From JABFXX01 sp036489755 (lineage in GTDB: Bacteria; Myxococcota_A; Polyangia; Haliangiales; Haliangiaceae): a stretch of DNA of 64,000 nt. The position numbers were made by a program, and so were the translations under genes. The stretch spans positions 113,821-177,820 of the forward strand of contig DASXFD010000019.1 of the NCBI GenBank assembly GCA_036489755.1. The letters are read 5' to 3'. Below the pieces are notes generated by a model. It was not told the origin of the DNA. It saw nothing but the letters and a program-made list of their open reading frames with translations, and did not search any database. Positions 28,101 to 36,485 of the stretch are shown in pieces (the first letter of the stretch is position 1; every line of letters begins with the position of its first letter).

Positions 28101-30800
28101 GGTGTCCTCGCCGCTCGAGTCGTCGTAGCCGTAGCCGTAGTCGGCCTCGAGGTGCACGAGCTGGACGTCGACCGACTTGACCGCGCCGACGACCGGCTTG
28201 CCCTGCCAGTCGACGACGATGCCGTCGACGCCGAACCGTGTACCCGACTCGGCCTGCACCGCGTGCGTCTTGAGGCCGATGTAGAACTTCTCGGGATGCA
28301 CCGTCGCGATCGACGACGCGACCGTCGCGCGGCCGCTGCCGGCTTCGAGCACGCTCGCGGTCGCGGTGATCGTCTGCGTCTGCGTGAACGACGTCTCGCC
28401 CGCCGGGCAGTTGATCTCGACCGTGCCCTTCGCGTCGAGCTGATCTTTCTCGGGATCGCCGAGGTTGACCTGCTTGCCGCGCGGCCGTACGCCGTACAGG
28501 AAGTCGGTGTTGGCCGGCGGCGCGAACACCGCGGGCTCGGCCGTGCACGACAGCTCGACGCCGCTGTCGGCCGCGCTGCCGCCGAACAGATACTGCGCCG
28601 ATACCGCGAACGTCAGCGGCTGACCGACGAGCAGGTCGGGCTGCTTCGGCGCGAGCGTGACTTTCATCCGCTCGGGCACGAACTCTTCGACTTGCAGGTC
28701 GTAGTCGCCGAGCGAGTTGCCGGCGACCTCGAGCTGGACGCGCCAGTGACCGGTATCCGCGAACACCGCGAGCTGCTGATCGATCGTCAGCATGCCGGCC
28801 GCGTTCGTCTTGAGCGTGACCTTGCGCACCGTCTTGCCGCGCGGATCGACGACGGTGACGTCGACGGGCAGCGGCGTCGCGGGCGCACGATCGGCACCGT
28901 CGCGAACGATCGCCGACACGTGCACGGTGTCGCCGGGTCGATAGACGCCGCGGTCGGCGTAGATCGACGCACGGTACGGCACGTCGGAGACGTACGGCGT
29001 GCCCGACGTCGTCGACTCGGCGACGTCGGCGCGCAGATCGCTGTAGCGAATGTACGTGAGGTCGTCGCCCTTGCGCGCGATCAGCGCGAACGGCTCCGCG
29101 TTATCGGGATCGCGATCGTCCGTCGAATCGAGCATGCAGCCCTGATCGCCCGACGTCGAGCAGCGCGCGACGACCTTGCCGCTCTTGCGCACGAGGCTGA
29201 CCTCGACGCCGTCGAGCGAGCCCGCCGAATCCATGTCGAGCGCCCACACGTGAACTTTTTGGTTCGATGGAATCGCCGGATCCGCGGTCTTCTTCGCGAC
29301 CAGCGACATGTTGGTGAGCAACAGCCGCGACGTCGTCGCGATGCCAGCGCCGCTGAGCTGGAGCTCGAGCACGCCGCGCGTGGTCGCCGGCAACAGCGAC
29401 GCGACGTCGAGCCACGTCGTCGTCGGTGCGTCGGCCGCGCCGTCGAGCGGCAGCTCCTTGCGCAGGATCAAGTCGCTCGTGCGCTCGTCGAGCGCATCGG
29501 TGTTGTCGTCGCCGAGATAAAAGATGAGGTTCGCGGGCGGCACCTGGCGCACCGTGAGCTCGACTCGATCGATGTTGAGGTGCTTGATGCCGAGGTTCGT
29601 CCACGCGGTGCGCGGCAAGTACCGCCCGGTGCCGACGAACGACAGCTGCGGCTTGCGCGCCGCGACCGAGAACGTGCGCGAGAACGGCGCGAGCACCACG
29701 CCGCCGTCGACCGAGGGCGCACCGCCGTCGATCGTCACCGTGTACGTGCCGCGGTTGAACTCGCCGAACACGCGGAACCCGGTCTTGCCGTTCGTGATGT
29801 ACGTCTTCTTCACCGCCGGCGTGAAATGGATCTTGTCGATCGCGTCGTCGGTGAGCTGGCAGCGCGCCGACAGGTCGTAATAGCCCTCGCCGACGTACGA
29901 ATAGCGGTGCCCGGCCGGCGCCGCGGTGTCGTTGCACACGACCTCGAGAAAAAACCCGGTCGCGCCTTCGACGAGGTACGCGTTCTTGATCGAGACGACG
30001 TTGTCCGTGCTGATCGCGAACTCGACGTTCGCGCCGGCCGCCTTCGCGCCGAGCGCCGACGGCAGGCCCGCTTTCAAGCTCATCGCGACCTTCGCGCCGA
30101 GCGCGAGCTTCGGATCGTCGAGCCGCACCGTGATCATGTTCGCGTCGTGGCTCGGCAACAACGTCACCGCAGCCGGCGCGTGGCCGGCGACCGAGAACGT
30201 CATCGCGGCGCGCGCGATGTTCGGCAGGACCGGCCCGGAGAACGCGATGTCGGCGACGACGCGGTGGTTCGCGGTGTCGACGTCGATCGGCGAGAAGCTG
30301 ACCAGCTGGAACTTCGGCGTCTTGAACGAATAGCTCCACGTCTGGTTCGCGGGATGCGCGATCACGCCGTCGCGCGTCTCGATCTTCTCGACGTCGATCG
30401 TGTACGTGGTGTCGAACGCGAACGGCCGCGCCGGCGTGAACGTCAGCTCCGAGCGGTTCGTGTAGCTCAGCCGGCCCGCGATCTCGGGCGTCAGCTTGAT
30501 GACCGACTGCGAGCTCGTCGAGTTGACGACCGTCTGGTCGGCGATCGGCGCGGCGAGCTCGATGACGATCGCGGTCGGCAGCGCGTGCGCGATGCCGAGC
30601 TCGTGAATGATCGGCTGCAGTGCCGCGGCGGTGACCGGCGGGCGCGCCGGCCCGGCGTCATGCGCGTTCGAGCCCGCCGCCGACGACGCCGCGACGCCCG
30701 GCGGCGGTCCGTGACCGACGTCGTCGAGCTTGGATTTCGAGTGGCAACCGACAAGCGCCGCCGCGAACGCGCACGACGCGATGATCCGACCCGTAGCCAT
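25104..30800 (-). CDS. bacterial alpha-2-macroglobulin (YfhM type), thioester-containing
   Basis: 1898 aa lipoprotein (lipobox AALVGCHS). It has the MG-domain architecture of large bacterial A2Ms: MG1-like KTPKFQLVSFSPIDVDTANHRVV, PYRASIYADRGVYRPGDTVHVSAIVRD, TIAVVDEGILSLTKFKSPDP, and the thioester motif GCIEQTAS with Cys1418 and Gln1421, so a reactive thioester is expected. The terpenoid-toroid thioester domain and C-terminal receptor-like domain (VDRLPAGFEIENPRLG) follow. It is a periplasmic protease trap attached to the inner membrane, transcribed ahead of pbpC, with overlapping ends. Confidence 0.96.
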   Translation of the reverse strand: MATGRIIASCAFAAALVGCHSKSKLDDVGHGPPPGVAASSAAGSNAHDAGPARPPVTAAALQPIIHELGIAHALPTAIVIELAAPIADQTVVNSTSSQSVIKLTPEIAGRLSYTNRSELTFTPARPFAFDTTYTIDVEKIETRDGVIAHPANQTWSYSFKTPKFQLVSFSPIDVDTANHRVVADIAFSGPVLPNIARAAMTFSVAGHAPAAVTLLPSHDANMITVRLDDPKLALGAKVAMSLKAGLPSALGAKAAGANVEFAISTDNVVSIKNAYLVEGATGFFLEVVCNDTAAPAGHRYSYVGEGYYDLSARCQLTDDAIDKIHFTPAVKKTYITNGKTGFRVFGEFNRGTYTVTIDGGAPSVDGGVVLAPFSRTFSVAARKPQLSFVGTGRYLPRTAWTNLGIKHLNIDRVELTVRQVPPANLIFYLGDDNTDALDERTSDLILRKELPLDGAADAPTTTWLDVASLLPATTRGVLELQLSGAGIATTSRLLLTNMSLVAKKTADPAIPSNQKVHVWALDMDSAGSLDGVEVSLVRKSGKVVARCSTSGDQGCMLDSTDDRDPDNAEPFALIARKGDDLTYIRYSDLRADVAESTTSGTPYVSDVPYRASIYADRGVYRPGDTVHVSAIVRDGADRAPATPLPVDVTVVDPRGKTVRKVTLKTNAAGMLTIDQQLAVFADTGHWRVQLEVAGNSLGDYDLQVEEFVPERMKVTLAPKQPDLLVGQPLTFAVSAQYLFGGSAADSGVELSCTAEPAVFAPPANTDFLYGVRPRGKQVNLGDPEKDQLDAKGTVEINCPAGETSFTQTQTITATASVLEAGSGRATVASSIATVHPEKFYIGLKTHAVQAESGTRFGVDGIVVDWQGKPVVGAVKSVDVQLVHLEADYGYGYDDSSGEDTYDRYLRRVPEGKLTAQVDGTGHFHFDVTPGEAEIGYVVRVTAGKAKTELELPGSYPYDYYAGYDQGDRVDRTPRPAKPTQLHLKLPKEIEVGKPISVSIVTPYKGRVLWTVETDHVVTYAWKDVAAGDASWSFTLDAFTPNVYVSAFLVKDPHLESKLAFLPDRAYGITSVRVLPTALTQPVTIIAPKEVRSSSPLTITLDVGATSGPTFATIAVVDEGILSLTKFKSPDPLAQLFAQRALGVETFETIGWTMLHNPAGASSRTGGGDDGMADAEAQGALAGGRVQPVKPVALWSGIVAVGADGKATVPFQIPSYRGQVRVMAVVAGPTKIGHAEADVTVRDPLVVQATFPRFVTQNDEIQIPVFLTNMSGGPLNVTVKVDSVDLPVAGLAPHKGGPAPIAFAGKDTGSARIENGKSETLVFQAKATMPAGGATLRVVATAGNLKETDTLDVPFLPAGPKERVVQKIRLTAGALDLAVQQALKNWVPTSESTSFWMTNNPFPESFQNLDYLIHYPFGCIEQTASSTRPLLYVASLAEQVDPKLAELRIEDMVIGGINRIFSMETPSGGFGYWPGATEPLEWATAYATDTLLDAKKAGYAVPDDRLKEVLAWIEARVNAYERGEKIIHEAWNHYDEQSEAYLHYVLARAGKGKKARILKLIGDIPAKATGEQAEDLYMLKAALYLAGDRRYAADLKTVDSSPIQDIRVNSWSFYSDRRRRGEMLSIFFDLFGADPAGEPLANRVAETLATEPGYYYNTQELVWGVTGLGKWVMATAGKGAAGGTLVADGQTINPHKQAKGSSDRTWSVQRASEYKALSLDVPAGANGMWLVISSEGVRPNATYKTGGNGLEVSRSYHMLDATEIAPSAGTLHLGDLVFVEIDLENTSAQVIQNIALVDRLPAGFEIENPRLGRTTKPDWVKDDEQWAVDFMNMRDDRIEAFGTLAPHESKKIIYTVRAVTAGKFAIPPIEAGAMYDPTLWARGPAETAVIGGPWTGKLL

Positions 30801-30900
30801 GGTTCTCCCCGATCAAGTGCCTGAACGCGCGGAAGGTTCCGCACATTCCGCGCGATCCGCATACGTCGCGCGTCGCGCGAAACATATCAGGGAGCGCCGA

Positions 30901-31464
30901 TCACCACATCAGGCCGCCGTCCGTGAACGTCGTGCTGCGCGCGAACGCGGTCAACGGCAGCTCGCGGTCGGGCGAGCTATGCTCGTCGCAGAACCAGCGC
31001 TCGCCGTCGCTCGCCGCGCGAACCGCGACGCACTTCGGGCATTGCACGTCGATCTGCGGCGAGTCATCGACGATGCCGACGACCAGCGTCGGGCACGGCG
31101 CCTCCGCGATCACGTCGGCGGCGACGCGGCCGAGCCTGCCGCGATGCAAGCCGAAGCGGCCGACCACGATCAGGTTCGCCCGCACGTCGGCCGCGAGGTT
31201 TGCGATCTCGTTCGCCGGGTCGCCTGCGCGCACGTGGACATGCGCGCGCCACGGCCGGCCATGCAGCGTCTCGAGCGCCGGCTCGACGAGGTCGGCGAGC
31301 TGGTGCTTGAGCTCGTCGAGATCGGCATCGCGCTTGGCGACGGTCAGGACGTGCAGGTCGACGTCGTCATGACGCGCGGCCTGATCGATCGCGTGCTCGA
31401 GAACGATCTCCGCGTATTCGCTCAGATCGAGCGCGACGACGAGACAAAAACGTTCGGCCGTCAT
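30901..31464 (-). CDS. universal stress protein (UspA) with C-terminal Cys/His cluster
   Basis: 187 aa from ATG 31464. The UspA fold is clear: LVVALDLSEYAEIVLEHAID, VHVRAGDPANEIANLAADVRANLIVVGRFG and the nucleotide-binding G-type end GRVAADVIAEAPCPTLVVG. After the domain comes CPKCVAVRAASDGERWFCDEH, a CxxC...CxxH arrangement that could bind zinc, which is unusual for a Usp. An ATG 24 bp upstream is also in frame. Single gene between the A2M promoter and a lipoprotein. Confidence 0.9.
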   Translation of the reverse strand: MTAERFCLVVALDLSEYAEIVLEHAIDQAARHDDVDLHVLTVAKRDADLDELKHQLADLVEPALETLHGRPWRAHVHVRAGDPANEIANLAADVRANLIVVGRFGLHRGRLGRVAADVIAEAPCPTLVVGIVDDSPQIDVQCPKCVAVRAASDGERWFCDEHSSPDRELPLTAFARSTTFTDGGLMW

Positions 31465-31524
31465 GCACGAAGGTTTTGCATCGTGCATGCCGGCCGGCTC
31501 AGCCGACGGATGTCGGGAAAGGGC

Positions 31525-32982
31525 TCAGCGATAATAGCGGCGTGTCGCGGTCGGGCTGTGCGAGACCGCGGCGCGCACGGGGCGACCGACCTGCTTCAGC
31601 TGCATCGACTTGGTCGCGTGGAGTTTCGTGGCGATCTGCAGCGTCGCCGTGGGCGACGACGGGATCGCGATGCCTTGCACGAACGACTCCGTCGTCGACT
31701 GTGCCGGCAGCTCGAACGCCGGCTCGACATCGCCGGTCGACGGGTCGACGACGGCGAGAGTCTCGCCGAACGTGTCCTGCTCCCCGCTCTCTTCCGAGTT
31801 GATGACGCCGTACGAGCCGTTGTCCACGACCGCGAGCATCACCTGAGAGCTGGCGAAGTACTCCATCGAATTGATCGGGGCTCCGAACGGCCAATCGAGC
31901 ACGTTCGCACTCGCCGTGATCGCGCCCGACGTCAGATCGACCGAGTCGAGCTCGCCCGTCGCCGGAACGAGGGAGTCGGCATCCGAGCCGGCGCCGTTCG
32001 CGGCCAACCACGTCGTGTTCGAGCCGTCGACTGCGAAACCACCGCGGCCGAACGTGAGGTCGGTCGGGGTTCCGACCGCCGTCGCAACGCCGGTCGTCAT
32101 GTCGATCGTGAAGAACCCTTGCAGGGCGTCCTCGTCGGCGTCCGTGAAATAGGCCCAGGCATAGAGAGTGCCGTTGATGATCTTGATGTCGTTGACGCCG
32201 AATTCATCGCCGGCGGCATCGGTGATGTCCGCAATCGGGGTCACCGTCGAGATGTCGGGGGTGGTCGGATCGATCGTAACGAGCTGCGACACTTCGTCGG
32301 TATCGCCGAGCGAGCTACCCGTGGTCACGCCCCACAGCGTGCCGGTCGAGTCGAACGCGATTCCTGCCATGGCGTATGCGGTGTCTTGAGCGGCGTCGGC
32401 CATGTAACCAAAGTTGAACGCACCCGCGGTGAACGGATCGATCACCCACAGCACGCCGTAGCCGTTTGAGTTGAGGCTTCCGTCACCGTCGGCCGCGAAG
32501 ATCGCGTCGTAGTGGAACGGCGTCGTGGCGGTACCGAGGTTCGTGGTGACGGTGACCGTGACGTTGATGTCGCAGAACGGCGGAATCTCGCCGGCGATGG
32601 TCGTGGGCGTCGCGGCGATGACCGGCGCTTCGCAGTTCATGTTCGTCGTGTCGCCGAAGAACACGGTCAGGCTTGTGACGTTGTCACCCGCGAACCCGGT
32701 GCCGTTGATCTCGAACGGCGTCAAGCCGCTCACGCCGGTGTCGGGCGGCGTGATCATCGTGATCGTCGGTGCGCTCGCGTCGTTGCCGGTCGCCACGCAG
32801 GTCGTGCCCTGTAGGGTCGTGCCGCTGCCGCAGGTGTCGCCGGTGTTGCTGCCGCCGCTGCCGCCGCTGCCGAGCTCGCACGTGCCGTCGACGAGTGTCG
32901 TGCCGTCGCCGCACGTCACGTTGTTGCTGCTGCCGCACCCGACGAGGGCGGCGAAGATTGCTACCGAGATCCGAGTTCGCAT
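31525..32982 (-). CDS. IPT/TIG-domain lipoprotein with propeller-like repeats
   Basis: 485 aa. The lipobox AALVGCGS is followed by short Cys-bearing repeats (CGDGTTLVDGTCEL, CGSGTTLQGTTCVA; CxGTTxxxxxC) resembling myxobacterial surface modules, then a TIG domain (PTITMITPPDTGVSGLTPFEINGTGF). The remainder consists of propeller-type repeats on a GIAFDSTGTLWGVTT pattern (IDPTTPDISTV, FFTIDMTTGVATAVG), probably 6-7 blades. Outer-membrane or surface location; ligand unknown. Start ATG 32982, chosen for the signal peptide. Confidence 0.86.
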   Translation of the reverse strand: MRTRISVAIFAALVGCGSSNNVTCGDGTTLVDGTCELGSGGSGGSNTGDTCGSGTTLQGTTCVATGNDASAPTITMITPPDTGVSGLTPFEINGTGFAGDNVTSLTVFFGDTTNMNCEAPVIAATPTTIAGEIPPFCDINVTVTVTTNLGTATTPFHYDAIFAADGDGSLNSNGYGVLWVIDPFTAGAFNFGYMADAAQDTAYAMAGIAFDSTGTLWGVTTGSSLGDTDEVSQLVTIDPTTPDISTVTPIADITDAAGDEFGVNDIKIINGTLYAWAYFTDADEDALQGFFTIDMTTGVATAVGTPTDLTFGRGGFAVDGSNTTWLAANGAGSDADSLVPATGELDSVDLTSGAITASANVLDWPFGAPINSMEYFASSQVMLAVVDNGSYGVINSEESGEQDTFGETLAVVDPSTGDVEPAFELPAQSTTESFVQGIAIPSSPTATLQIATKLHATKSMQLKQVGRPVRAAVSHSPTATRRYYR

Positions 32983-33029
32983 ATTGGCGCGATGCTTCGC
33001 ACGAACCCGAGGCAGATTGCAACGCTCGT

Positions 33030-34094
33030 TTAATGAACGAGTGCGAATGTCTGTTCGCCGACCGTCACGGCGTCCGAGCCGATCGCGACGGCGGGCGCCT
33101 CGACCACCCGCCACGCGCCGGCGGGCGAGCGCAGGAGCGCGGTCCACCTGGCGCCGACGTGCAAGGTCGCGCGCAATTGGAGATCGTCGGCGAGCGACCC
33201 GGCCGGCTCGGCCGGTGCGGCGGCACGGACCGGCGTCGTGCGGCCGGCGACCACGATGTAATTGATCTCGATACGTTCGCCGCGGCCGGGCTCGAACGCA
33301 CGGGCACCGCCGGGCACGCGGAACACGGCGCGGCGACGGTGTGGCTCGACGAGCACGCCGACCAGCGACGCGGTGTCCGTGTCGAACCGGCCGAGGTCGG
33401 GGTGTTGCTCGCAGGGTGGCCCGACCATCGTGTCGAGCACGGCTTCGAGCACGCCGACCTGACCGTGCAGGCTCGCGTCGATCCACGTGTCGGCCGGGCA
33501 CAGGTTCTTGTCCTGCGGCTCGTCGGGGTCGAGCAGGCGCTCGGCCTCGCCGGGGTGCGCGTGGGTGATCTCGATGCGCGCACGATCGCGGGTGCGGCCG
33601 AGCGTGCTCGTCGCGAGGCGCGTGCCGGGCTCGACGATCGCCCACGCGCCGTGCGCCGCGACGACCTCCACGTTCGCGAGGCGCGCGACGGCTCGCGCGG
33701 TCGCGAGCGGATCGATGTGGTGCGCGCGGATCGTGACGAGCGGGAGCGCGTGCCGCGGCGCGATCACGTAGCCGACGCCGGCGTCATCGGCGAGCTCGCG
33801 CAAGACCTCGGCGGCGGGCGCGTCGTGGCGCGCGAGATCGACGCCGCCGCGTGCGATCGCGGGCAGCCGGACGGCGGCGGCACGCGCCGCGAGCTGATCG
33901 AACGCGGAGCCGGCTGTCGCGGTGATGCGGCCGTCGACGGTCGCGCCGCCGGCGGGCGCGACGAAGCCGCCCGCATCGAGCGCGTACAGGACGAGCGCGG
34001 CATCGGCGCCGGAGGCACGGATATCGACGGGCACGCTCGGATCGGCGGCCGCGATGGTCGCTCCGAGCGTCAGCACGAGCGCGGCGCGGCGCAT
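33030..34094 (-). CDS. periplasmic protein with secretin/TonB N-domain-like (STN) repeats
   Basis: 354 aa with a Sec signal (ALVLTLGATIAAADPS). The first half resembles STN/secretin N0-type modules twice: VPVDIRASGADAALVLYALDAG and HDAPAAEVLRELADDAGVGYVIAP, then ARAVARLANVEVVAAHGAWAIVEPG. The second half is beta-rich with LQLRATLHVGARWTALLRSPAGAW and no secretin pore domain. The family usually feeds secretins or signal-transducing receptors, but no such partner lies nearby, so the role is open. It is 42 bp upstream of the YebC gene, divergently oriented. Confidence 0.72.
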   Translation of the reverse strand: MRRAALVLTLGATIAAADPSVPVDIRASGADAALVLYALDAGGFVAPAGGATVDGRITATAGSAFDQLAARAAAVRLPAIARGGVDLARHDAPAAEVLRELADDAGVGYVIAPRHALPLVTIRAHHIDPLATARAVARLANVEVVAAHGAWAIVEPGTRLATSTLGRTRDRARIEITHAHPGEAERLLDPDEPQDKNLCPADTWIDASLHGQVGVLEAVLDTMVGPPCEQHPDLGRFDTDTASLVGVLVEPHRRRAVFRVPGGARAFEPGRGERIEINYIVVAGRTTPVRAAAPAEPAGSLADDLQLRATLHVGARWTALLRSPAGAWRVVEAPAVAIGSDAVTVGEQTFALVH

Positions 34095-34135
34095 CGGCCT
34101 AGCCTACCGCGCCGACGAGTTGTAGGGTCGCCCGC

Positions 34136-34858
34136 ATGGGTCGCGCATTCGAGAAACGCAAGCACACGATCTTCGCGCGCATGGACCGCGTCGCGAAGCA
34201 GTTCACGAAGATCGGCAAGGACATCGCGATCGCCGTGAAGGCAGGTGGGCCGAGCCCCGACGGCAACCCGTCGCTGCGCCGCGCGCTCCAGAACGCACGC
34301 GCCGTCAACATGCCGAAGGATCGCATCGCGACCGCGATCGCCAAGGCGAGCGGCCAGGGCGCCGCCAACTACGACATCGTGATCTACGAAGGCTACGGCC
34401 CGCACGGTGTCGCGATGATGGTCGAGACCGCGACCGACAACGTCACGCGCACCGTCGCGAACATCCGCCACGCGTTCAAGCATCACGGCGGCAACATGGG
34501 CTCGACGGGCAGCGTGTCGTTCATGTTCCAGAAGCAGGGCGTGTTCCGGCTCGATCCGAAAGGCATCGACCGCGACGCGCTCGAGCTCGAGCTGATCGAT
34601 CACGGCCTCGTCGCGCTCGAGGACGGCGAGAGCGACAAGGGCGACAAGCAGCTGCTCGCGCGCTGCGCGTTCAACGACTTCGGCACGATGCAGACCGCGA
34701 TCGAAGCGCGCGGCATCACGGTGATCTCGACCGAGCACGAGTACGTCGCGCAGACGCCGACCGAGATCGCCGACGACAAGACCGACGAAGTGCTGGAGCT
34801 GGTCGCCTCGCTCGAGGGTGACGACGACGTGCAGAACGTCTACACGAACCTCGCATGA
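34136..34858 (+). CDS. yebC: YebC/PmpR-family protein
   Basis: 240 aa, the usual family length. Conserved blocks: GRAFEKRK (lower conservation than the common AGHSKWANIKHRK start), GGPSPDGNPSLRRALQNARAVNMPKDRIATAIAKA, YDIVIYEGYGPHGVAMMVETATDN, RTVANIRHAFKHHGGNMGSTGSVSFMF and a C-terminal PxxExADDxxDEVLELVASLEGDDDVQNVYTNL. YebC proteins are described as regulators and as translation factors that relieve ribosome stalling at poly-proline. Coupled to the PLD-like gene (ATGA overlap). Confidence 0.95.
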   Translation: MGRAFEKRKHTIFARMDRVAKQFTKIGKDIAIAVKAGGPSPDGNPSLRRALQNARAVNMPKDRIATAIAKASGQGAANYDIVIYEGYGPHGVAMMVETATDNVTRTVANIRHAFKHHGGNMGSTGSVSFMFQKQGVFRLDPKGIDRDALELELIDHGLVALEDGESDKGDKQLLARCAFNDFGTMQTAIEARGITVISTEHEYVAQTPTEIADDKTDEVLELVASLEGDDDVQNVYTNLA

Positions 34859-35922
34859 GAGCACTGCTCGCGCTGCTCGCCGCGTGTGCGAGCAAGTCCG
34901 CGAGCGCGCCGGCTCCGACGCCGCTCGTCGATCCCGACCTCCAGCTCCTCGTCACGCCGGCGCCCGATCACGCGGCGTTCGTGCAGGCGATCGACGGCGC
35001 GAAGGCGTCGATCGAGCTCGCGATGTTCCATTTGACCGATCACACGGTGCTCGATGCACTCGTGCGCGCGGCCGGCCGCGGTGTCGCCGTGCGCGTGATC
35101 CTCGACGGTGCGAGCCTCAAAGACGCGAGGTACGATCGCGTCGCGCAGGCGCTGAGCGCCGGCCACGTGCAGGTCCGCGGCTCGAGCCCCGCGTTCTCGA
35201 TCACGCACGAGAAGGCGATGATCGTCGATCGCGCGGTCGCGTTCATCACCGCGATCAACCTGACGCGCGACGAGGCGACGACGCGCGACTTCGGCGTGAT
35301 CACGCGCGCGCCGGGCGTGGTCGGCGGCGCCCGCGAGCTGTTCGACGCCGATTGGAGCAACGCGGCGAGCGGCGGCAACGCGACGCCGGTGCTCGCCGAG
35401 CCGAGCCTCGTGGTCAGCCCGGGTGCGCGCCAAAAGCTCGTCGGCCTCGTGGCAGCAGCAAAGCGCGATGCGATCGCCACCGTCGAGAACCTCGGCGATC
35501 CGGGCATCGCGGATGCGCTGATGGCCGCGGCCAAGCGCGGCGTCCGGGTGCGCGTCATCGTGCCGCTCTGCGACAAAGGGCTCGACCCGCTCTACAACCT
35601 CGCGCCGGCGCGCCGGCTCGCCGCGGCGGGCGTCGGCGTGCGCACGATGCCTGCGCCCGAGACCGCGCATCAGCCGTACATGCATTCGAAGCTCATCCAG
35701 ATCGACGGCGCGACCACGTTCGTCGGCTCGGAGAACTTCTCGATCAACTCGCTGACCAAGGCGCGCGAGCTCGGCGTGATCTTCGCGAACGCTGAGGCGG
35801 CCCTGGAGATCGAGAACGCGTTCGAGGCCGATTGGGCCGCGGCGATCCCACCGCCCGCCGGCCAACCCGACTGCGAAAATTCGGAATCGACTGCGACTTC
35901 GGGCATGGGTTCCGGCGTCTAG
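34855..35922 (+). CDS. phospholipase D-family lipoprotein
   Basis: 355 aa. A short signal with LLAACAS suggests a lipoprotein. Two PLD half-domains carry the HKD motifs: THEKAMIVD (about residues 119-127) and MHSKLIQID (about residues 280-288), both complete (HxKxxxxD); ITAINLTRD and GSENFSINS provide the accompanying Asn/Ser segments. It could cleave or transfer phosphodiesters in phospholipids or DNA; the cell-envelope location favours lipid. Its ATG overlaps the YebC stop codon. The 3' end lies 17 bp before the sigma factor gene. Confidence 0.92.
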   Translation: MRALLALLAACASKSASAPAPTPLVDPDLQLLVTPAPDHAAFVQAIDGAKASIELAMFHLTDHTVLDALVRAAGRGVAVRVILDGASLKDARYDRVAQALSAGHVQVRGSSPAFSITHEKAMIVDRAVAFITAINLTRDEATTRDFGVITRAPGVVGGARELFDADWSNAASGGNATPVLAEPSLVVSPGARQKLVGLVAAAKRDAIATVENLGDPGIADALMAAAKRGVRVRVIVPLCDKGLDPLYNLAPARRLAAAGVGVRTMPAPETAHQPYMHSKLIQIDGATTFVGSENFSINSLTKARELGVIFANAEAALEIENAFEADWAAAIPPPAGQPDCENSESTATSGMGSGV

Positions 35923-35939
35923 CAGTCGGAGCCCGACGA

Positions 35940-36485
35940 ATGATCGAGACGACCCCGACCTGGGACGAGCTGTTCGAGCTGCTCGGACCGATCCACGACG
36001 ACGTGCAGCTGTTCGCACGCCGCATCGCGCGATCGGCCGCCGAGGGCGACGACGTGTTCCAGGAAGCCGTGCTGCGCGCGGCGCGAAAGCTGGGGTCGTT
36101 GCGCGATCGTTCGCGGTTCAAGCCCTGGATGTACAGCGTCGTCGTGTCGGTGCATCGCACGCGACGGCGCAATCCATTCTGGAGGCGCTGGATCTCGAGC
36201 GTACCGCCCGATCTCGTCGGCGACGACGGAGCGCGCTGGGCGGACGAACGCGCGAGCGCGGACCGGGCAACCGCCGCGCTCGCGACTCTCGAGCCAGCGC
36301 AGCGCGAAGCGATCGTGCTGTTCGAGCTCCACGGCCATTCGATCGAAGAGATCGCCGAGATCCAACGAGCCTCCGTGTCCGCCGTGAAGTCGCGCCTGGT
36401 GCGCGGCCGCGATCGGCTGCGCAGGTTCTACGAGGAGCTCGGCCGGCCGTCCCTTTCACTCACCGAGGAGGTGTGCCGTGGCTGA
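35940..36485 (+). CDS. ECF-type RNA polymerase sigma factor
   Basis: 181 aa. Region 2: DDVQLFARRIARSAAEGDDVFQEAVLRAARKLGSLRDRSRFKPWMYSVVVSVHRTRRR. Region 4: ATLEPAQREAIVLFELHGHSIEEIAEIQRASVSAVKSRLVRGRDRLRRFY. Start ATG 35940, because the conserved region begins there; the longer frame overlaps the PLD gene. The stop overlaps the next gene (GTG 36478) by 8 bp, and that gene encodes a membrane protein of the size and topology of an anti-sigma factor. Confidence 0.94.
   Translation: MIETTPTWDELFELLGPIHDDVQLFARRIARSAAEGDDVFQEAVLRAARKLGSLRDRSRFKPWMYSVVVSVHRTRRRNPFWRRWISSVPPDLVGDDGARWADERASADRATAALATLEPAQREAIVLFELHGHSIEEIAEIQRASVSAVKSRLVRGRDRLRRFYEELGRPSLSLTEEVCRG

Noticed and set aside
25263..30824. 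Very long open frame on the + strand (about 1850 codons) opposite the alpha-2-macroglobulin gene
   Set aside because: It encodes an Arg-rich, low-complexity translation with no domain, typical of the antisense frame of a high-GC gene. The - strand frame has clear A2M motifs.
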